The notes under the pieces: generated by a model | Databases searched by the model: none | What the model saw: the letters and a program-made list of their open reading frames with translations, nothing else | Told to the model about the DNA's origin: nothing | Made by a program: the position numbers and the translations under genes | Source of the DNA: Solobacterium sp. | GTDB lineage: Bacteria; Bacillota_I; Bacilli_A; Erysipelotrichales; Erysipelotrichaceae | Reading direction: 5' to 3' | Length of the DNA: 33,215 nucleotides | NCBI GenBank assembly: GCA_022486705.1 | Contig: JAKVKC010000025.1 | Location: 1 to 33,215 of the forward strand | Shown: positions 1 to 10,838 of the stretch, piece by piece | Layout of the letters: each line of letters begins with the position of its first letter | Numbering within the stretch: position 1 is the first letter of the stretch

Positions 1-4
1 CATT

Positions 5-547
5 ATGAAATATGCAGTTGTTTCAGATATCCATGGGGATTTGACCGGTGCCCAAGCCTTTCAGAAAGTATGCGAAGAGATCCAGCCAGATCGGATCTTA
101 TGCTTAGGAGATATTCTGTATCATGGTCCGCGCAATGACCTGCCGGATACCTATGCACCGAAAAAAGTCATACCGATCATGAATTCCTTCACCGATAAGA
201 TCATTGCTGTACGCGGCAACTGCGAAGCAGAAGTCGATCAGATGGTCCTCAGCTTTCCCTGCATGGCAGACTATAACGTTATTCCTTTCGGTTCGCAGAA
301 CATCTTTATGAGCCATGGACATATCTACAGTCCTGATCACCTGCCGCCATTGAAGCAGAATGATATTTTTCTGTCGGGGCATACGCATATTCCAACAGCC
401 GAACAGCGCAATGGCATCTATCTGCTGAATCCAGGATCGATTTCACTGCCAAAGGGAGGCCATCCAAAGACCTATGCGATCTTAGAAGATCACAGCTTCA
501 CTGTTTATACCATTGATAATAACGTCTATCTCAGGGTCACATTCTAA
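5..547 (+). CDS. yfcE: YfcE/MJ0936-family metallophosphodiesterase
   Basis: A 180-aa calcineurin-like phosphoesterase, the usual length of the YfcE family. The metal-binding motifs appear in order: DIHGD near residue 8, GDILYHGPRN near residue 35, RGNCE near residue 71, an SHGH segment near residue 104 and GHTH near residue 126. Family members are cytoplasmic, Mn2+-dependent and hydrolyse phosphodiesters in vitro; the physiological substrate is generally unknown. The ATG lies four bases inside the window, so its ribosome binding site cannot be seen. The end of the preceding region is missing, but the N-terminus MKYAVVSDIHGD is typical and complete. The ABC exporter genes follow in the same direction after 45 bp. 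Confidence 0.9.
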   Translation: MKYAVVSDIHGDLTGAQAFQKVCEEIQPDRILCLGDILYHGPRNDLPDTYAPKKVIPIMNSFTDKIIAVRGNCEAEVDQMVLSFPCMADYNVIPFGSQNIFMSHGHIYSPDHLPPLKQNDIFLSGHTHIPTAEQRNGIYLLNPGSISLPKGGHPKTYAILEDHSFTVYTIDNNVYLRVTF

Positions 548-592
548 GTGAGCCTGAGATTTTTCATGTATACTTGTAGCAAAGAGGAAAGC

Positions 593-2284
593 ATGAATTC
601 TGTTGGGAAACTGAAAACATATATACTGCATGAAAAAGGCAATCTGATCCTGATCACCGTAACGGGGCTGATCTATAACATCGGCATGGTCGCCGGTCCT
701 TGGTTCGAGGGTCAGCTGGTGCAGACCTTAGCTGATATTCTGAATGGCGACCGTACCTTGGCAGATATGCTCATCTTGGCGGCCATCTATGTGCTGACAA
801 TTCTTTTTGTCCAGGTCATGCGCTTTTTCAAGCGTCTATTTGTCAGAAAATTTGCGAACAATATCAATCGTGAAATGAAAGAGAACCTGTATCATACGAT
901 GCTTTCAGAAGACATCAACTCACAGGAGACCGGCAGCTATATTGCCAAAGCCATCAGTGACGTTGATGCATGCGTCGAAGGCATCCGCAAATTTGTTACG
1001 GAGATTTTTGATACCGGCGTTGTGATGATTGCCTATATTGTTCTGCTGACGGTATATGACTGGAAGCTGACATTGATTGTTCTGCTGTTCCCGCCGCTTG
1101 CTTACTTCTGTGCCAATTGGCTGAAAACAGCGGTGACGGAAAGTACGCAGAAAGCTCGTGTTTCCAATGGAAAGCTGAACGCTGCATCCTTGGACCGGGT
1201 AGAAAATGCCCTGACATATCGTCTGTATGGCGAAGAAACCCACCAGAACACGATCTATGAAACATACTTAAAAGATTATGAGAAGAAGCAGGCAAAAGCC
1301 AATATTCTGCTTGCGTCGACCCAGCCGCTGTATCAGATCATCTCCATGATCTCGGTCATCTTTATTTTCATCTTCGGTGCGAAAAATATCCTTGGTTCAG
1401 GATGGTCCGTATGGAATATCGCTGCTTTTTCTACCTATCTTGCCTGCTTTGCCAAGCTGGCAAAAAAGTCTTCGACGGCTGCCAAGCTTTTCAATTCTGT
1501 GCAGAAAGCGGAAGTATCCTGGAAACGGATCCAGCCGCATCTGAAAGATGTACCTCCTTTTATTTCTCATGGCAGTGCATCCGCAGATACTTTGGATGTA
1601 TCCGCCGTATCCTTTGGCTATCCTGGTCTGCCGCTGATCCATGATCTTTCCTTTCATGCCCATGCTGGTGAAATCATCGGCATCACCGGTGCTGTTGCCA
1701 GCGGCAAGACCGCTTTGGCAAAGATCTTTCTGGGCATTCTTCCTTACGAAGGAAAGATCACGCTGAACGGCAGAGATCTTGTCTCCTATCAGGAACGTAC
1801 CGTCAGCTGTCTTGCCCAGGATCCGCAGCTTTTCTCCAGCTCGATTGCTGAAAACGTCAGTCTCGGCGACAGTATTGATCTGCAGGCAGCTCTGCATGAA
1901 GTATGCATGGATGAAGAAGTCAAAGAGTTTGAACAGGGAACAGAGACCCTGATAGGCGATCATGGCGTTCGCCTTTCCGGCGGCCAGCAGGAAAGGATTT
2001 CTTTAGCCAGAGCCCTTTCTCATCCCGCCCCTCTCCTGATCCTGGATGATCCATTTTCAGCTGTAGATCCTTCGACCGAGGATGCTGTATTCAATGATCT
2101 GCGGGCAAAGCATTCAGATGCCATCATTCTGCTGATCTCGCATCGGCTGGCTCATTTTCATCAATGCGATCAGGTCATTCTTCTTTCTGACCATCAGGCA
2201 ATAGTATCGACGCACGAAGAACTGATGCGGACATCCGCAGAATACAGCCGGCTTGTCAGAACACAGAAAGGAGATCAGGCATGA
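593..2284 (+). CDS. ABC exporter, permease/ATPase subunit A (degenerate-site half)
   Basis: A 563-aa half-transporter: an N-terminal transmembrane domain (about residues 15-300) fused to an ATPase domain. Motifs seen are Walker A GAVASGKT (366-373), Q-loop AQDPQLF (408-414), signature LSGGQ (461-465), Walker B LLILD (481-485) and switch His517. The residue after Walker B is Asp486 rather than the catalytic Glu, as in the non-hydrolysing site of heterodimeric exporters. A longer frame begins with GTG at 548, but an AGAGG ribosome binding site (583-587) lies just upstream of ATG 593, so I chose 593. It overlaps the next gene by 4 bp (ATGA), indicating translational coupling and a heterodimer. 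The substrate is unknown. Confidence 0.9.
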   Translation: MNSVGKLKTYILHEKGNLILITVTGLIYNIGMVAGPWFEGQLVQTLADILNGDRTLADMLILAAIYVLTILFVQVMRFFKRLFVRKFANNINREMKENLYHTMLSEDINSQETGSYIAKAISDVDACVEGIRKFVTEIFDTGVVMIAYIVLLTVYDWKLTLIVLLFPPLAYFCANWLKTAVTESTQKARVSNGKLNAASLDRVENALTYRLYGEETHQNTIYETYLKDYEKKQAKANILLASTQPLYQIISMISVIFIFIFGAKNILGSGWSVWNIAAFSTYLACFAKLAKKSSTAAKLFNSVQKAEVSWKRIQPHLKDVPPFISHGSASADTLDVSAVSFGYPGLPLIHDLSFHAHAGEIIGITGAVASGKTALAKIFLGILPYEGKITLNGRDLVSYQERTVSCLAQDPQLFSSSIAENVSLGDSIDLQAALHEVCMDEEVKEFEQGTETLIGDHGVRLSGGQQERISLARALSHPAPLLILDDPFSAVDPSTEDAVFNDLRAKHSDAIILLISHRLAHFHQCDQVILLSDHQAIVSTHEELMRTSAEYSRLVRTQKGDQA

Positions 2285-3906
2285 AGCACTCCTTGATAAA
2301 AACATGCATGCAATGCATCCGACGGCATCCGCTGACAGCGATCATACTGCTGGCATTGATGGCAGCAGCAATCTTTTTGGCGGTCATTCCGCCGCTGATC
2401 CTAGCCAGTTTCATTGATGATTTAACGATCGATCAGACCTTCCGCATGCGGACAGTGCTCCTATATTTCGGCAGTATCGCTGCCGCCGGCATCTGCGAAG
2501 CAGGCAAGAATGCTCTGATTGCTGATTTCGGACAGAAGATCACCCATGCATTAAGAACAGAAATGAGCGAAAAGCTCAATACTCTTCCTTCCTCACATTA
2601 TGTTTCCATGGCATCTGGTGAAACAGTCTCCTTATTCACCAATGATATTGATACGATCGCATCCTTATTTGATGAAGGCATCATCAGTATGATCGTTGAT
2701 CTCGGCACATTGATCAGTATTCTTGCCGTGATCCTGATGAAGTCCAAAGGTCTGTTCCTGCTGCTTCTGATCCTGCTTCCGTTCCTCTATTTTGTCACAA
2801 GAACGATTCAGAAGAAAATGTACCGTGCCAATTTAGCCAACCGGCGTGCGGTCGCGAAAAGCACGCAGCTGATCCCGGAGACAATACATAACATTCTCAC
2901 TCTGCGCATCTATCAGAAACAGAAATGGATGGAAAAGAAATATGATCAGACGATCGGAGAAAGCTTTGCGGCTGTCAATCAGGCAAATTTCTGCGATGCC
3001 ATTTATTCACCGATCATTCTGACGACCAGTGCATGTGCGGTCGCAGTGATGATGTGCCTGTCGGCTGGCAATGAAGCAGCGCGTTCCTTCTTTGGCATGA
3101 GTGCCGGCACTGCCGTTGCCTTGATTGCTTATATATCCTCTGTCTTTGCGCCATTGGAAAGCATTGGCATGGAGATCCAGAATATTCAATCTGCAGCTGC
3201 CAGTATCAGCCGCGTGGAAACCTTCCTGAATCTGCCGGAAAAGAATGAGCAGTGTGCGCTTATTGACCATACTGACAATGCGGTCGATATCAATCATATT
3301 TATTTCCGATACGCCCCTGATGAAAAAGAGATCTTCCATGACTATTCTCTGCATATCAAGCAAGGAGCCATGGTCACCTTTGTGGGCCGCACGGGGGCCG
3401 GCAAGTCCACGCTGTTCAAACTGATCCTTGGCATGTATCAGCCAGAGCAGGGAAGCGTACATATCTTCGGTCAGTGCCCTTATGATATTTCAGAAGAAAA
3501 GAAACGCACGGTCTACGGTGCGGTCGAACAGGAATTCCGCATGATCCATGGCACGATCCGTCAGCAGATCACCCTGGACAATCCTGCTGTTTCAGACGAA
3601 ATGGTATGGCATGCACTGACCACAGCACAGCTGAAAGATACCATAAGCTCCTTCCCAGATGGATTGGATACGATATGCACTGCCGAGATCTTCTCACAGG
3701 GACAGTTCCAGCTTCTTTCCATTGCCAGAGCTATTGTCTGCGATCCAAAGCTGCTGCTCCTAGATGAGATCACTGCCAACCTCGATGCCAATACCGAACA
3801 GATCGTCTTTCAGGCATTGAAAGAAGCATCCAAGGACCGTACCGTCATCTCTATCTCTCATCGCCTGTATCAGGCAAACGGCGGCACTGAAATTGAGATC
3901 TCATAA
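2281..3906 (+). CDS. ABC exporter, permease/ATPase subunit B (catalytic half)
   Basis: A 541-aa half-transporter paired with the preceding subunit. The transmembrane domain covers roughly residues 18-300. The ATPase domain has Walker A GRTGAGKS (369-376), Walker B LLLLD (491-495) with a proper catalytic Glu496, and SISHR switch histidine. Its signature motif is degenerate: FSQGQ (471-475) instead of LSGGQ. Together the two subunits should form one competent ATP site (Walker A/B here plus LSGGQ of subunit A) and one degenerate site (Asp486 of A plus FSQGQ here). This matches the architecture known for BmrCD and TM287/288-type exporters. The start overlaps the stop of subunit A. A terminator follows directly. 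Confidence 0.9.
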   Translation: MKHSLIKTCMQCIRRHPLTAIILLALMAAAIFLAVIPPLILASFIDDLTIDQTFRMRTVLLYFGSIAAAGICEAGKNALIADFGQKITHALRTEMSEKLNTLPSSHYVSMASGETVSLFTNDIDTIASLFDEGIISMIVDLGTLISILAVILMKSKGLFLLLLILLPFLYFVTRTIQKKMYRANLANRRAVAKSTQLIPETIHNILTLRIYQKQKWMEKKYDQTIGESFAAVNQANFCDAIYSPIILTTSACAVAVMMCLSAGNEAARSFFGMSAGTAVALIAYISSVFAPLESIGMEIQNIQSAAASISRVETFLNLPEKNEQCALIDHTDNAVDINHIYFRYAPDEKEIFHDYSLHIKQGAMVTFVGRTGAGKSTLFKLILGMYQPEQGSVHIFGQCPYDISEEKKRTVYGAVEQEFRMIHGTIRQQITLDNPAVSDEMVWHALTTAQLKDTISSFPDGLDTICTAEIFSQGQFQLLSIARAIVCDPKLLLLDEITANLDANTEQIVFQALKEASKDRTVISISHRLYQANGGTEIEIS

Positions 3907-3907
3907 C

Positions 3908-3943
3908 AAAAATTCCCGAAGTGTTTGCTTCAGGAATTTTTTT
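3908..3943. terminator. Bidirectional Rho-independent terminator
   Basis: The AAAATTCC arm pairs with GGAATTTT, with a further GAAG/CTTC pairing around a TGTTTG loop. A T-run follows on the plus strand and the symmetrical T-run on the minus strand. It sits between the converging ABC exporter and HAD phosphatase genes and can serve both. Confidence 0.85.
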
Positions 3944-4669
3944 CTACAGCAGATCCAGATGATGAATGTCAATATTATAGATAACATTCTTGCGCTCTAC
4001 GATCACTTTGATCCGTTCCATCAGCGCAGGATCTTTCTGAATATTATCCAGCAGTTCTTTCGTCGGGTTGATCGCATGCGGATGTCCGGTATTCTTGAAC
4101 ATCGTCAGGTCGCCGTTCGTATCGCCATAAGAATAGCACTCTGACAGATCCAGATCATATGCATCCCGCAGTTCCATCATGGCTTTCTGCTTGGAGGCAC
4201 TGTCCCACATCGGGGTGATCTCACCGGTATAGATGCCGTTGGCATCTGTATGATAGATAGTTCCTCTCCAGTCATCAAAGTGATACTTTTCTGCCATGTA
4301 TTTCACTAAAGCATCCGGCGAACCGGAAATGGCGATCACCTTATGCCCTGCTGCCTGATGTTTTTCAATTTCCCGACGGGTGAACTGATAGACTCTTTCG
4401 CCCTTCTGTTCAATGACTTTCTTAGCAATAAAGTCAATATGCTCCGAAGAAATGCCAACGGTAGCCTTCTTAAAGATCTCGATCATTCTGGACAGATAGT
4501 CATCATATTCACCAACTCTTCTGTCCCAGGCGTTATACGCATACTTCACATCATTATTCCAATGCTCCGGTCCGATGATCTCATGCGTCACCATCTTCTT
4601 AAAAACTTCCGTGATCAATCCTTCACGGTAGATCGTTCCATCGATATCAAAAAATGCAGCAATTGCCAT
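3944..4669 (-). CDS. HAD-IB family phosphatase (phosphoserine phosphatase-like)
   Basis: A 241-aa cytoplasmic HAD hydrolase. The nucleophile motif DIDGT lies near residue 8, a helical cap follows, motif II ISGSPD lies mid-protein, and the acidic motif YGDTNGDLTMF is near the C-terminus. This order fits subfamily IB (SerB/CicA-like); the substrate cannot be read from the sequence. Two in-frame ATGs exist at 4675 and 4669. The AAGGAG site is only 1-2 nt before the first but about 8 nt before the second, so I chose 4669. It lies 29 bp downstream of L-lactate dehydrogenase and is probably co-transcribed with it. Confidence 0.85.
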   Translation of the reverse strand: MAIAAFFDIDGTIYREGLITEVFKKMVTHEIIGPEHWNNDVKYAYNAWDRRVGEYDDYLSRMIEIFKKATVGISSEHIDFIAKKVIEQKGERVYQFTRREIEKHQAAGHKVIAISGSPDALVKYMAEKYHFDDWRGTIYHTDANGIYTGEITPMWDSASKQKAMMELRDAYDLDLSECYSYGDTNGDLTMFKNTGHPHAINPTKELLDNIQKDPALMERIKVIVERKNVIYNIDIHHLDLL

Positions 4670-4698
4670 GAGCATTCTCCTTTTGTTTGCAGTCTATC

Positions 4699-5658
4699 TT
4701 AGAATGCATCACCTAAAGAAGCAATATTCTTTTTCAATACATCGGCCGAACTGCTCAGTTCATTTCTTTCTGCTTCAGAAATAGCGACCGGTACCAATCC
4801 CTCAACCCCATTGCGTCCGACAATGGCCGGTACGCTCAGGGAGCATCCGCTGATGCCATAGGCACCCTTCGGATCGGTCGAAACAGGCATGACTGTCTTT
4901 TCATCTTTCATGATTGCAGTGCAGATGCGGACAACAGACATTGCAATGCCATAGTATGTTGCTTTCTTGCGCTGAATGATCTCATAGGCGCTGTTCTTTA
5001 CATCATTGCCCATTTCTTTTTCAGCTTCTTTCAGATCCGTATCTCCCATACCGCGCAGCGCAAAGAAATCAGCTAAAGGTACGGAGGATACATTGGCATT
5101 GGACCAGGTGATCAATTCAGAATCGCCATGTTCGCCAATGACATAGGCATGCACAGATCTGGAATCCACATCCAGCTTATTGCCGATCAGATAGCGCAGA
5201 CGTGCACTGTCCAGGACAGTTCCGGAACCAAATACACGGCCGTCCGGCATCCCACTGTGCTGCATTGCATAATACGTCAGGACATCCACTGGATTGGAAA
5301 CAACGACCATGATGCCTTCGCAGTGCTGTTCTTTGATCTGCGGCATAATACCGGAGAAGATACCGATATTCTTCTTGATCAGATCCAGACGTGTCTCACC
5401 TGGCTTCTGTGCAGCACCTGCCGTCACCACAATGATCGCGGCATCTTTCGCATCCTTATAGTCTCCGGCATAAATATTCATCGGTGAAGTCAGCGCAGTA
5501 CCATGGCTGATATCCATCGCTTCACCTTCTGCTTTTTCTCTCATCACATCGATCAGGACCATCTCAGAGAACATTCCGCTCTGCATTAAGGCAAAGGCAC
5601 TCGAAGAACCGACAAAACCACATCCAACAATTGCTACTTTTCTAAAATTCACGCTCAT
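4699..5658 (-). CDS. ldh: L-lactate dehydrogenase
   Basis: A 319-aa NAD-dependent dehydrogenase, normal length. The Rossmann motif GCGFVGSSSA is at residues 12-21. The substrate loop QKPGETRLDL (84-93) has Gln84 where malate dehydrogenases have Arg, which favours lactate/pyruvate specificity; Arg90 is the loop arginine. Arg153 (LDSARLR) binds substrate and His177 (GEHGDSE) is the proton acceptor. It reduces pyruvate to L-lactate and regenerates NAD+ in fermentation. An AAGGAG site precedes the ATG by a normal distance, and an extended -10 promoter lies 43 nt upstream. The HAD phosphatase gene follows. Confidence 0.96.
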   Translation of the reverse strand: MSVNFRKVAIVGCGFVGSSSAFALMQSGMFSEMVLIDVMREKAEGEAMDISHGTALTSPMNIYAGDYKDAKDAAIIVVTAGAAQKPGETRLDLIKKNIGIFSGIMPQIKEQHCEGIMVVVSNPVDVLTYYAMQHSGMPDGRVFGSGTVLDSARLRYLIGNKLDVDSRSVHAYVIGEHGDSELITWSNANVSSVPLADFFALRGMGDTDLKEAEKEMGNDVKNSAYEIIQRKKATYYGIAMSVVRICTAIMKDEKTVMPVSTDPKGAYGISGCSLSVPAIVGRNGVEGLVPVAISEAERNELSSSADVLKKNIASLGDAF

Positions 5659-5700
5659 AATGATTTCTCCTTCAATGACGCTATGCTTCTCGTCCTTTTT

Positions 5701-5709
5701 ATTATAGCA
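5701..5709 (-). promoter_or_regulatory. Extended -10 promoter of ldh
   Basis: Read on the minus strand the sequence is TGCTATAAT, a perfect extended -10 (TGnTATAAT), 43 nt before the ldh ATG. No good -35 hexamer is visible at 16-18 bp, which is usual when the TG extension is present. Confidence 0.65.
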
Positions 5710-5743
5710 AACGTTCAGATAATGCGTATATGCAGCACCCCAT

Positions 5744-5770
5744 TAAAAAAAGAAAAGATCTCTCTTTTCT
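5744..5770 (-). terminator. Rho-independent terminator of the larC operon
   Basis: On the minus strand AGAAAAGA and TCTTTTCT form an 8-bp stem around a short GAGA-type loop, followed directly by a run of T. It starts at the base after the stop codon of the ECF S-component gene. Confidence 0.85.
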
Positions 5771-6292
5771 TCAGTTTTTCACAAGTCTCGCTTTTTTTAA
5801 GGCGAAGTATACCGGCGGCAGGAGCAATAGATGAATGGCAATGCCAGGGGCAGTAGATATAAAGTAAGAAGATGCCCATACGCCAAGGCTGTAGTTTGCC
5901 ATGCCAAGGATCAATGCATGTGCGATCCCGCCGACGATCCTGCCGCAGATCATGGCAGCGATCAAAGCAAGATATACATGTCCGACATCATGATGAGCAT
6001 GGAACACATCCATCAGACAGCCGCTGACCAGTCCGTATACCGGCAGTTCAATGCACATAGCAATCAAAGTGGCTCCCTGCGGCATGCCGAACAGCACAGA
6101 ATTCAATAAAGGACAGGCAAGGCCGACGATCATGCCGGCGATTGGTCCAAGGACCAATCCAGCTAACAGCGGTGCAATATGCATCGGTGACAGCATCGTG
6201 CCGCCATTGGGAATCATCCTGGCAAAAACAGGAAGGATGCAGCCAACTGCGATCAGCAGTCCCATCATCGCGATTGTTCGTGTATTTTTCAT
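5771..6292 (-). CDS. ECF transporter S component (substrate unassigned)
   Basis: A 173-aa integral membrane protein with about five or six hydrophobic segments. The N-terminal TIAMMGLLIAVGCILP segment and the LSPMHIAPLLAGLVLGP segment are typical of vitamin/cofactor-binding S components of energy-coupling-factor transporters, which use a shared EcfAAT module encoded elsewhere. Its ATG overlaps the larC stop by 4 bp, so it is translated with a nickel-pincer cofactor gene. That makes a nickel or nicotinate-related substrate a reasonable hypothesis, but no substrate-determining residue is visible to me. A strong terminator ends the operon just downstream. Confidence 0.8.
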   Translation of the reverse strand: MKNTRTIAMMGLLIAVGCILPVFARMIPNGGTMLSPMHIAPLLAGLVLGPIAGMIVGLACPLLNSVLFGMPQGATLIAMCIELPVYGLVSGCLMDVFHAHHDVGHVYLALIAAMICGRIVGGIAHALILGMANYSLGVWASSYFISTAPGIAIHLLLLPPVYFALKKARLVKN

Positions 6293-7473
6293 TTCTCATC
6301 TCTTTCTTTCTGGATCTTTGCTCTGACTTCTGCAATGCTAAGATGCTCTCTTTCTGCAATCTCGGCAAGATCCGCATATTCGATCTTTTCTCTGCTTGTG
6401 CCATAGCCGTGCGATCTCTTGATATGCACGGTGCCAAGCGATGTCTTCTCTTCCGCGATTTCACGCTGCAGCGTATATCTCTGACAGATATTCCGCCGAA
6501 TGCCGAGCGTCGTCAGATGGGCAAACATCAGACGGATCATTTTCTCTTCATCTTTTTCCAGGCATGTGCATGTAAACAGAATGCCAGGACGGTTCTTCTT
6601 CATCTGGGCACTGATGCTGTATACATCCAGCGCTCCATTGGCAAACAGGACATCGACCGCATGGCCGATCTCTTCCCCGGACTGATCATCAATATTGCAT
6701 GTCAGTTCCACCGCTTCACCTGTATCTTCGCATTCTCCAAGATATGCTCTCAGGAAATCCGCTTCTGCGTAATCCTTTGAGCCGAAACCATAGCCGATCT
6801 TTTCACACCGCATCGCCGGCACATCGCCAAAAGCATCCGCAAAGTGCTTCAGCAAAGCTGCGCCCGTCGGGGTACAGAGCTCGCCTGCAACCTCTCCATG
6901 AAAGAAAGGAATCCCCTGCAGCAGATACGCTGCTGCTGGTGCTGGAATCGGCAGAATGCCATGGGCGCACCTGACCGTACCATTGCCCACCGCAACTTTG
7001 CTGGCATAGACTTTTTCGGCACCGATCATTTCCATCAGCACACAGCATCCGACCACATCCGCAATAGCATCTTTCATGCCTACTTCATGAAAATGGATCT
7101 CGGTGACCGGAACCCCATGAACATGGCTTTCTGCTTCGGCCAGCAGACGGTATACCTGCTGGGCATTTTCTTTTGCATAGGAAGAAACACGCAGCGAAGC
7201 AATCTGCTGCATGATGTCATTCATGCATGCATGATGGTGATGTTCATGATCATGATGCTCATGTGCAAGTTCTTCTTCGCCATGTACAAGCACTTCCATA
7301 TGCGTACCGGCAATGCCGCTCTTTTTCTGCGGCACCGCCGCAAAGCTGACATCTTCAAGCCCAGCATGATTCATGATCTCAAGAAATTTCTGCACATCCG
7401 CAAGCTCACTTAAAGCACCCATCAGCATATCGCCGCTGATGCCCATGCCGCATTCTAGATACAGTGCTTTCAT
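6289..7473 (-). CDS. larC: LarC-type nickel insertion protein (nickel-pincer nucleotide cofactor synthesis)
   Basis: A 394-aa protein of the LarC/DUF111 family. Family hallmarks seen are CGMGISGDM (8-16), a His-rich stretch at 71-81 suited to metal binding, IHFHEVGMKDAIADVVG (126-142), a PIPAPAAAYLLQG segment and GELCTPTGAALLKHF. LarC performs CTP-dependent insertion of nickel into the pyridinium-dithiocarboxylate cofactor used by lactate racemase LarA and related enzymes. Some relatives need a programmed frameshift to join two halves; here the frame is continuous. It overlaps its upstream and downstream neighbours by 4 bp each. LarA, LarB and LarE are not in this window. Confidence 0.92.
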   Translation of the reverse strand: MKALYLECGMGISGDMLMGALSELADVQKFLEIMNHAGLEDVSFAAVPQKKSGIAGTHMEVLVHGEEELAHEHHDHEHHHHACMNDIMQQIASLRVSSYAKENAQQVYRLLAEAESHVHGVPVTEIHFHEVGMKDAIADVVGCCVLMEMIGAEKVYASKVAVGNGTVRCAHGILPIPAPAAAYLLQGIPFFHGEVAGELCTPTGAALLKHFADAFGDVPAMRCEKIGYGFGSKDYAEADFLRAYLGECEDTGEAVELTCNIDDQSGEEIGHAVDVLFANGALDVYSISAQMKKNRPGILFTCTCLEKDEEKMIRLMFAHLTTLGIRRNICQRYTLQREIAEEKTSLGTVHIKRSHGYGTSREKIEYADLAEIAEREHLSIAEVRAKIQKERDEK

Positions 7474-8603
7474 TCTAAGGTCTCCGCAATCTGTTTCAGC
7501 CAGCTGCGAATCTCAATATGCTGCGGACACTGCATCTCGCACTGACCGCACTGCACGCAATCCGAAGCACGTCCATGACCTTCTCCTGTATCTCTTGCAT
7601 AGCTCTGTTTAGCTCTTTCTATATTGCCATAGACCAGTTTCATATTCATAGCAGCGAACAGATCCGGAATATTGATCTTCATCGGACAGCCGCCGGTGCA
7701 GTAATGACATTTGGTGCATGGGATCTGATGGATCCCCGCCAAAATCTCCTGTGCCTGTGCAATCACTTCCTGCTCATGCGCTGACAGCGGCTTGAAGTCG
7801 CCCATAAAGGAAGTATTGTCCTGCATCTGTTCCACATTGGACATACCTGAAAGCACGACCATGATGCCTGGCAGAGATGCCACAAAGCGCACTGCCCAGG
7901 AAGCACAGCTCGCAGCTGGGTTCTCTTTCTTGAGAAGATCCGCTACCGGTTTCGGCGGATTGGCCAACGTGCCTCCCTTGATTGGTTCCATCACAATGAT
8001 CGGCTTGCCATGTTTTCTCGCAACTTCATAGCATTCCCTGGAACGGATCGCCGGATTGTTCCAGTCCGCATAATTTATCTGCAGCTGAACGAATTCTGCA
8101 TCCGGATGCTTGGTCAGAAGTTCATCTAAGAACTCTGGCGTATCATGGAAGGAGAAACCATAATGCTTGATCTTCCCCTGCTCTTTCAGCTCTTTGACAT
8201 AGTCCCAAAGATGCCAGTCATCAAAGCGCTGGATATTCTGTTTTCCCAAAGCATGCAGAAGATAGAAATTGATATAATCAACGCCTTCCCTCTTCAGTGA
8301 TTCATTGAACTCTGCTTTTGCCGAAGCTTCATCATTGACGCCCTTGGCATTCACATTCAGCTTTGAAGTAATATAGAAAGAATCCCGCGGATGTCTTTTC
8401 ACAATTGCTTCCCGCGCTGCTTCTTCCGATCCCGGATATACATACGCACTGTCGCAGTACTTTAATCCGCTCTGAAAGAACAGATCTGCCATCTGTGCCG
8501 TCTGATCCACATCAATAATATCTTTCTCTTTATCGGCCCGCGGCAGTCTCATTAAACCAAAGCCAAGCTTCGGCATCCCTTTAACAAACGATTCATCCAA
8601 CAT
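7470..8603 (-). CDS. Aldo/keto reductase with C-terminal 2[4Fe-4S] ferredoxin domain
   Basis: A 377-aa fusion. The N-terminal TIM barrel carries the aldo/keto reductase tetrad Asp51, Tyr55, Lys81 and His117. The C-terminal about 100 residues carry two cysteine clusters, CTKCHYCTGGCP and CVQCGQCEMQCP, for two [4Fe-4S] clusters. Such proteins are common in anaerobes, and their electron partner and substrate are mostly unknown. An in-frame ATG lies at 8618, but GGAGG sits just after it and 8 nt before ATG 8603, so 8603 is the start. It is the first gene of the overlapping set with larC and the ECF S component. No clear promoter was seen in the 74-bp gap upstream. Confidence 0.88.
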   Translation of the reverse strand: MLDESFVKGMPKLGFGLMRLPRADKEKDIIDVDQTAQMADLFFQSGLKYCDSAYVYPGSEEAAREAIVKRHPRDSFYITSKLNVNAKGVNDEASAKAEFNESLKREGVDYINFYLLHALGKQNIQRFDDWHLWDYVKELKEQGKIKHYGFSFHDTPEFLDELLTKHPDAEFVQLQINYADWNNPAIRSRECYEVARKHGKPIIVMEPIKGGTLANPPKPVADLLKKENPAASCASWAVRFVASLPGIMVVLSGMSNVEQMQDNTSFMGDFKPLSAHEQEVIAQAQEILAGIHQIPCTKCHYCTGGCPMKINIPDLFAAMNMKLVYGNIERAKQSYARDTGEGHGRASDCVQCGQCEMQCPQHIEIRSWLKQIAETLE

Positions 8604-8677
8604 AGCTTCTTCCTCCATCTGATATTTCTATTTTACAATGTTTCAATGCCATACAGTATGCTTAATGCACAATGCAC

Positions 8678-10574
<1,897 letters not shown>

Positions 10575-10575
<1 letters not shown>

Positions 10576-10814
10576 CAATGATACTTGATCTTATAGAACA
10601 GAATGATAGATGAAAGAATGAAGGTAATACTGTTGGCAACATATAAAGCTGGATTCTGAAGCATGAAACCGTACGCTGCCCATAGACCGATGCCCGTCAC
10701 CTGAATGATGTACATCAGCAGAGAGATGCCAGTGGTGTCTTTTGTCCGGATCACTTTGATGACCTGCGGCAGAAATGCACTTGTTGTCAATACAGCTGCA
10801 ATTGTTCCTATCAT
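10575..10814 (-). CDS. SemiSWEET (PQ-loop) sugar transporter
   Basis: A 79-aa protein with three predicted transmembrane helices and the PQ motif in the first one (SAFLPQVIKVI), followed by RTKDTTGIS and a conserved Asn in the last helix (ANSITFILSS). Length and motifs match bacterial SemiSWEETs, which dimerise to move sugars by facilitated diffusion. AAGGAG lies at normal spacing before the ATG. It is 24 bp downstream of the aldo/keto reductase and overlaps the MerR gene by one base. Its position above a phosphoglucosidase gene suggests a sugar role, but this is inference. Confidence 0.87.
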
Positions 10815-10838
10815 TTTTCTCTCCTTTTTCAGTTTGCT

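Noticed and set aside
548-592. GTG start for the first ABC subunit directly after the yfcE stop
   Set aside because: It lacks a ribosome binding site, while AGAGG precedes ATG 593 and the extra 15 residues are not family-like.
6289-7473. Programmed frameshift in larC as in some lactobacilli
   Set aside because: The two family halves are in one uninterrupted 394-codon frame here.
4699-8603. ldh as part of the larC operon
   Set aside because: A strong terminator (5744-5770) and an extended -10 promoter (5701-5709) separate them.
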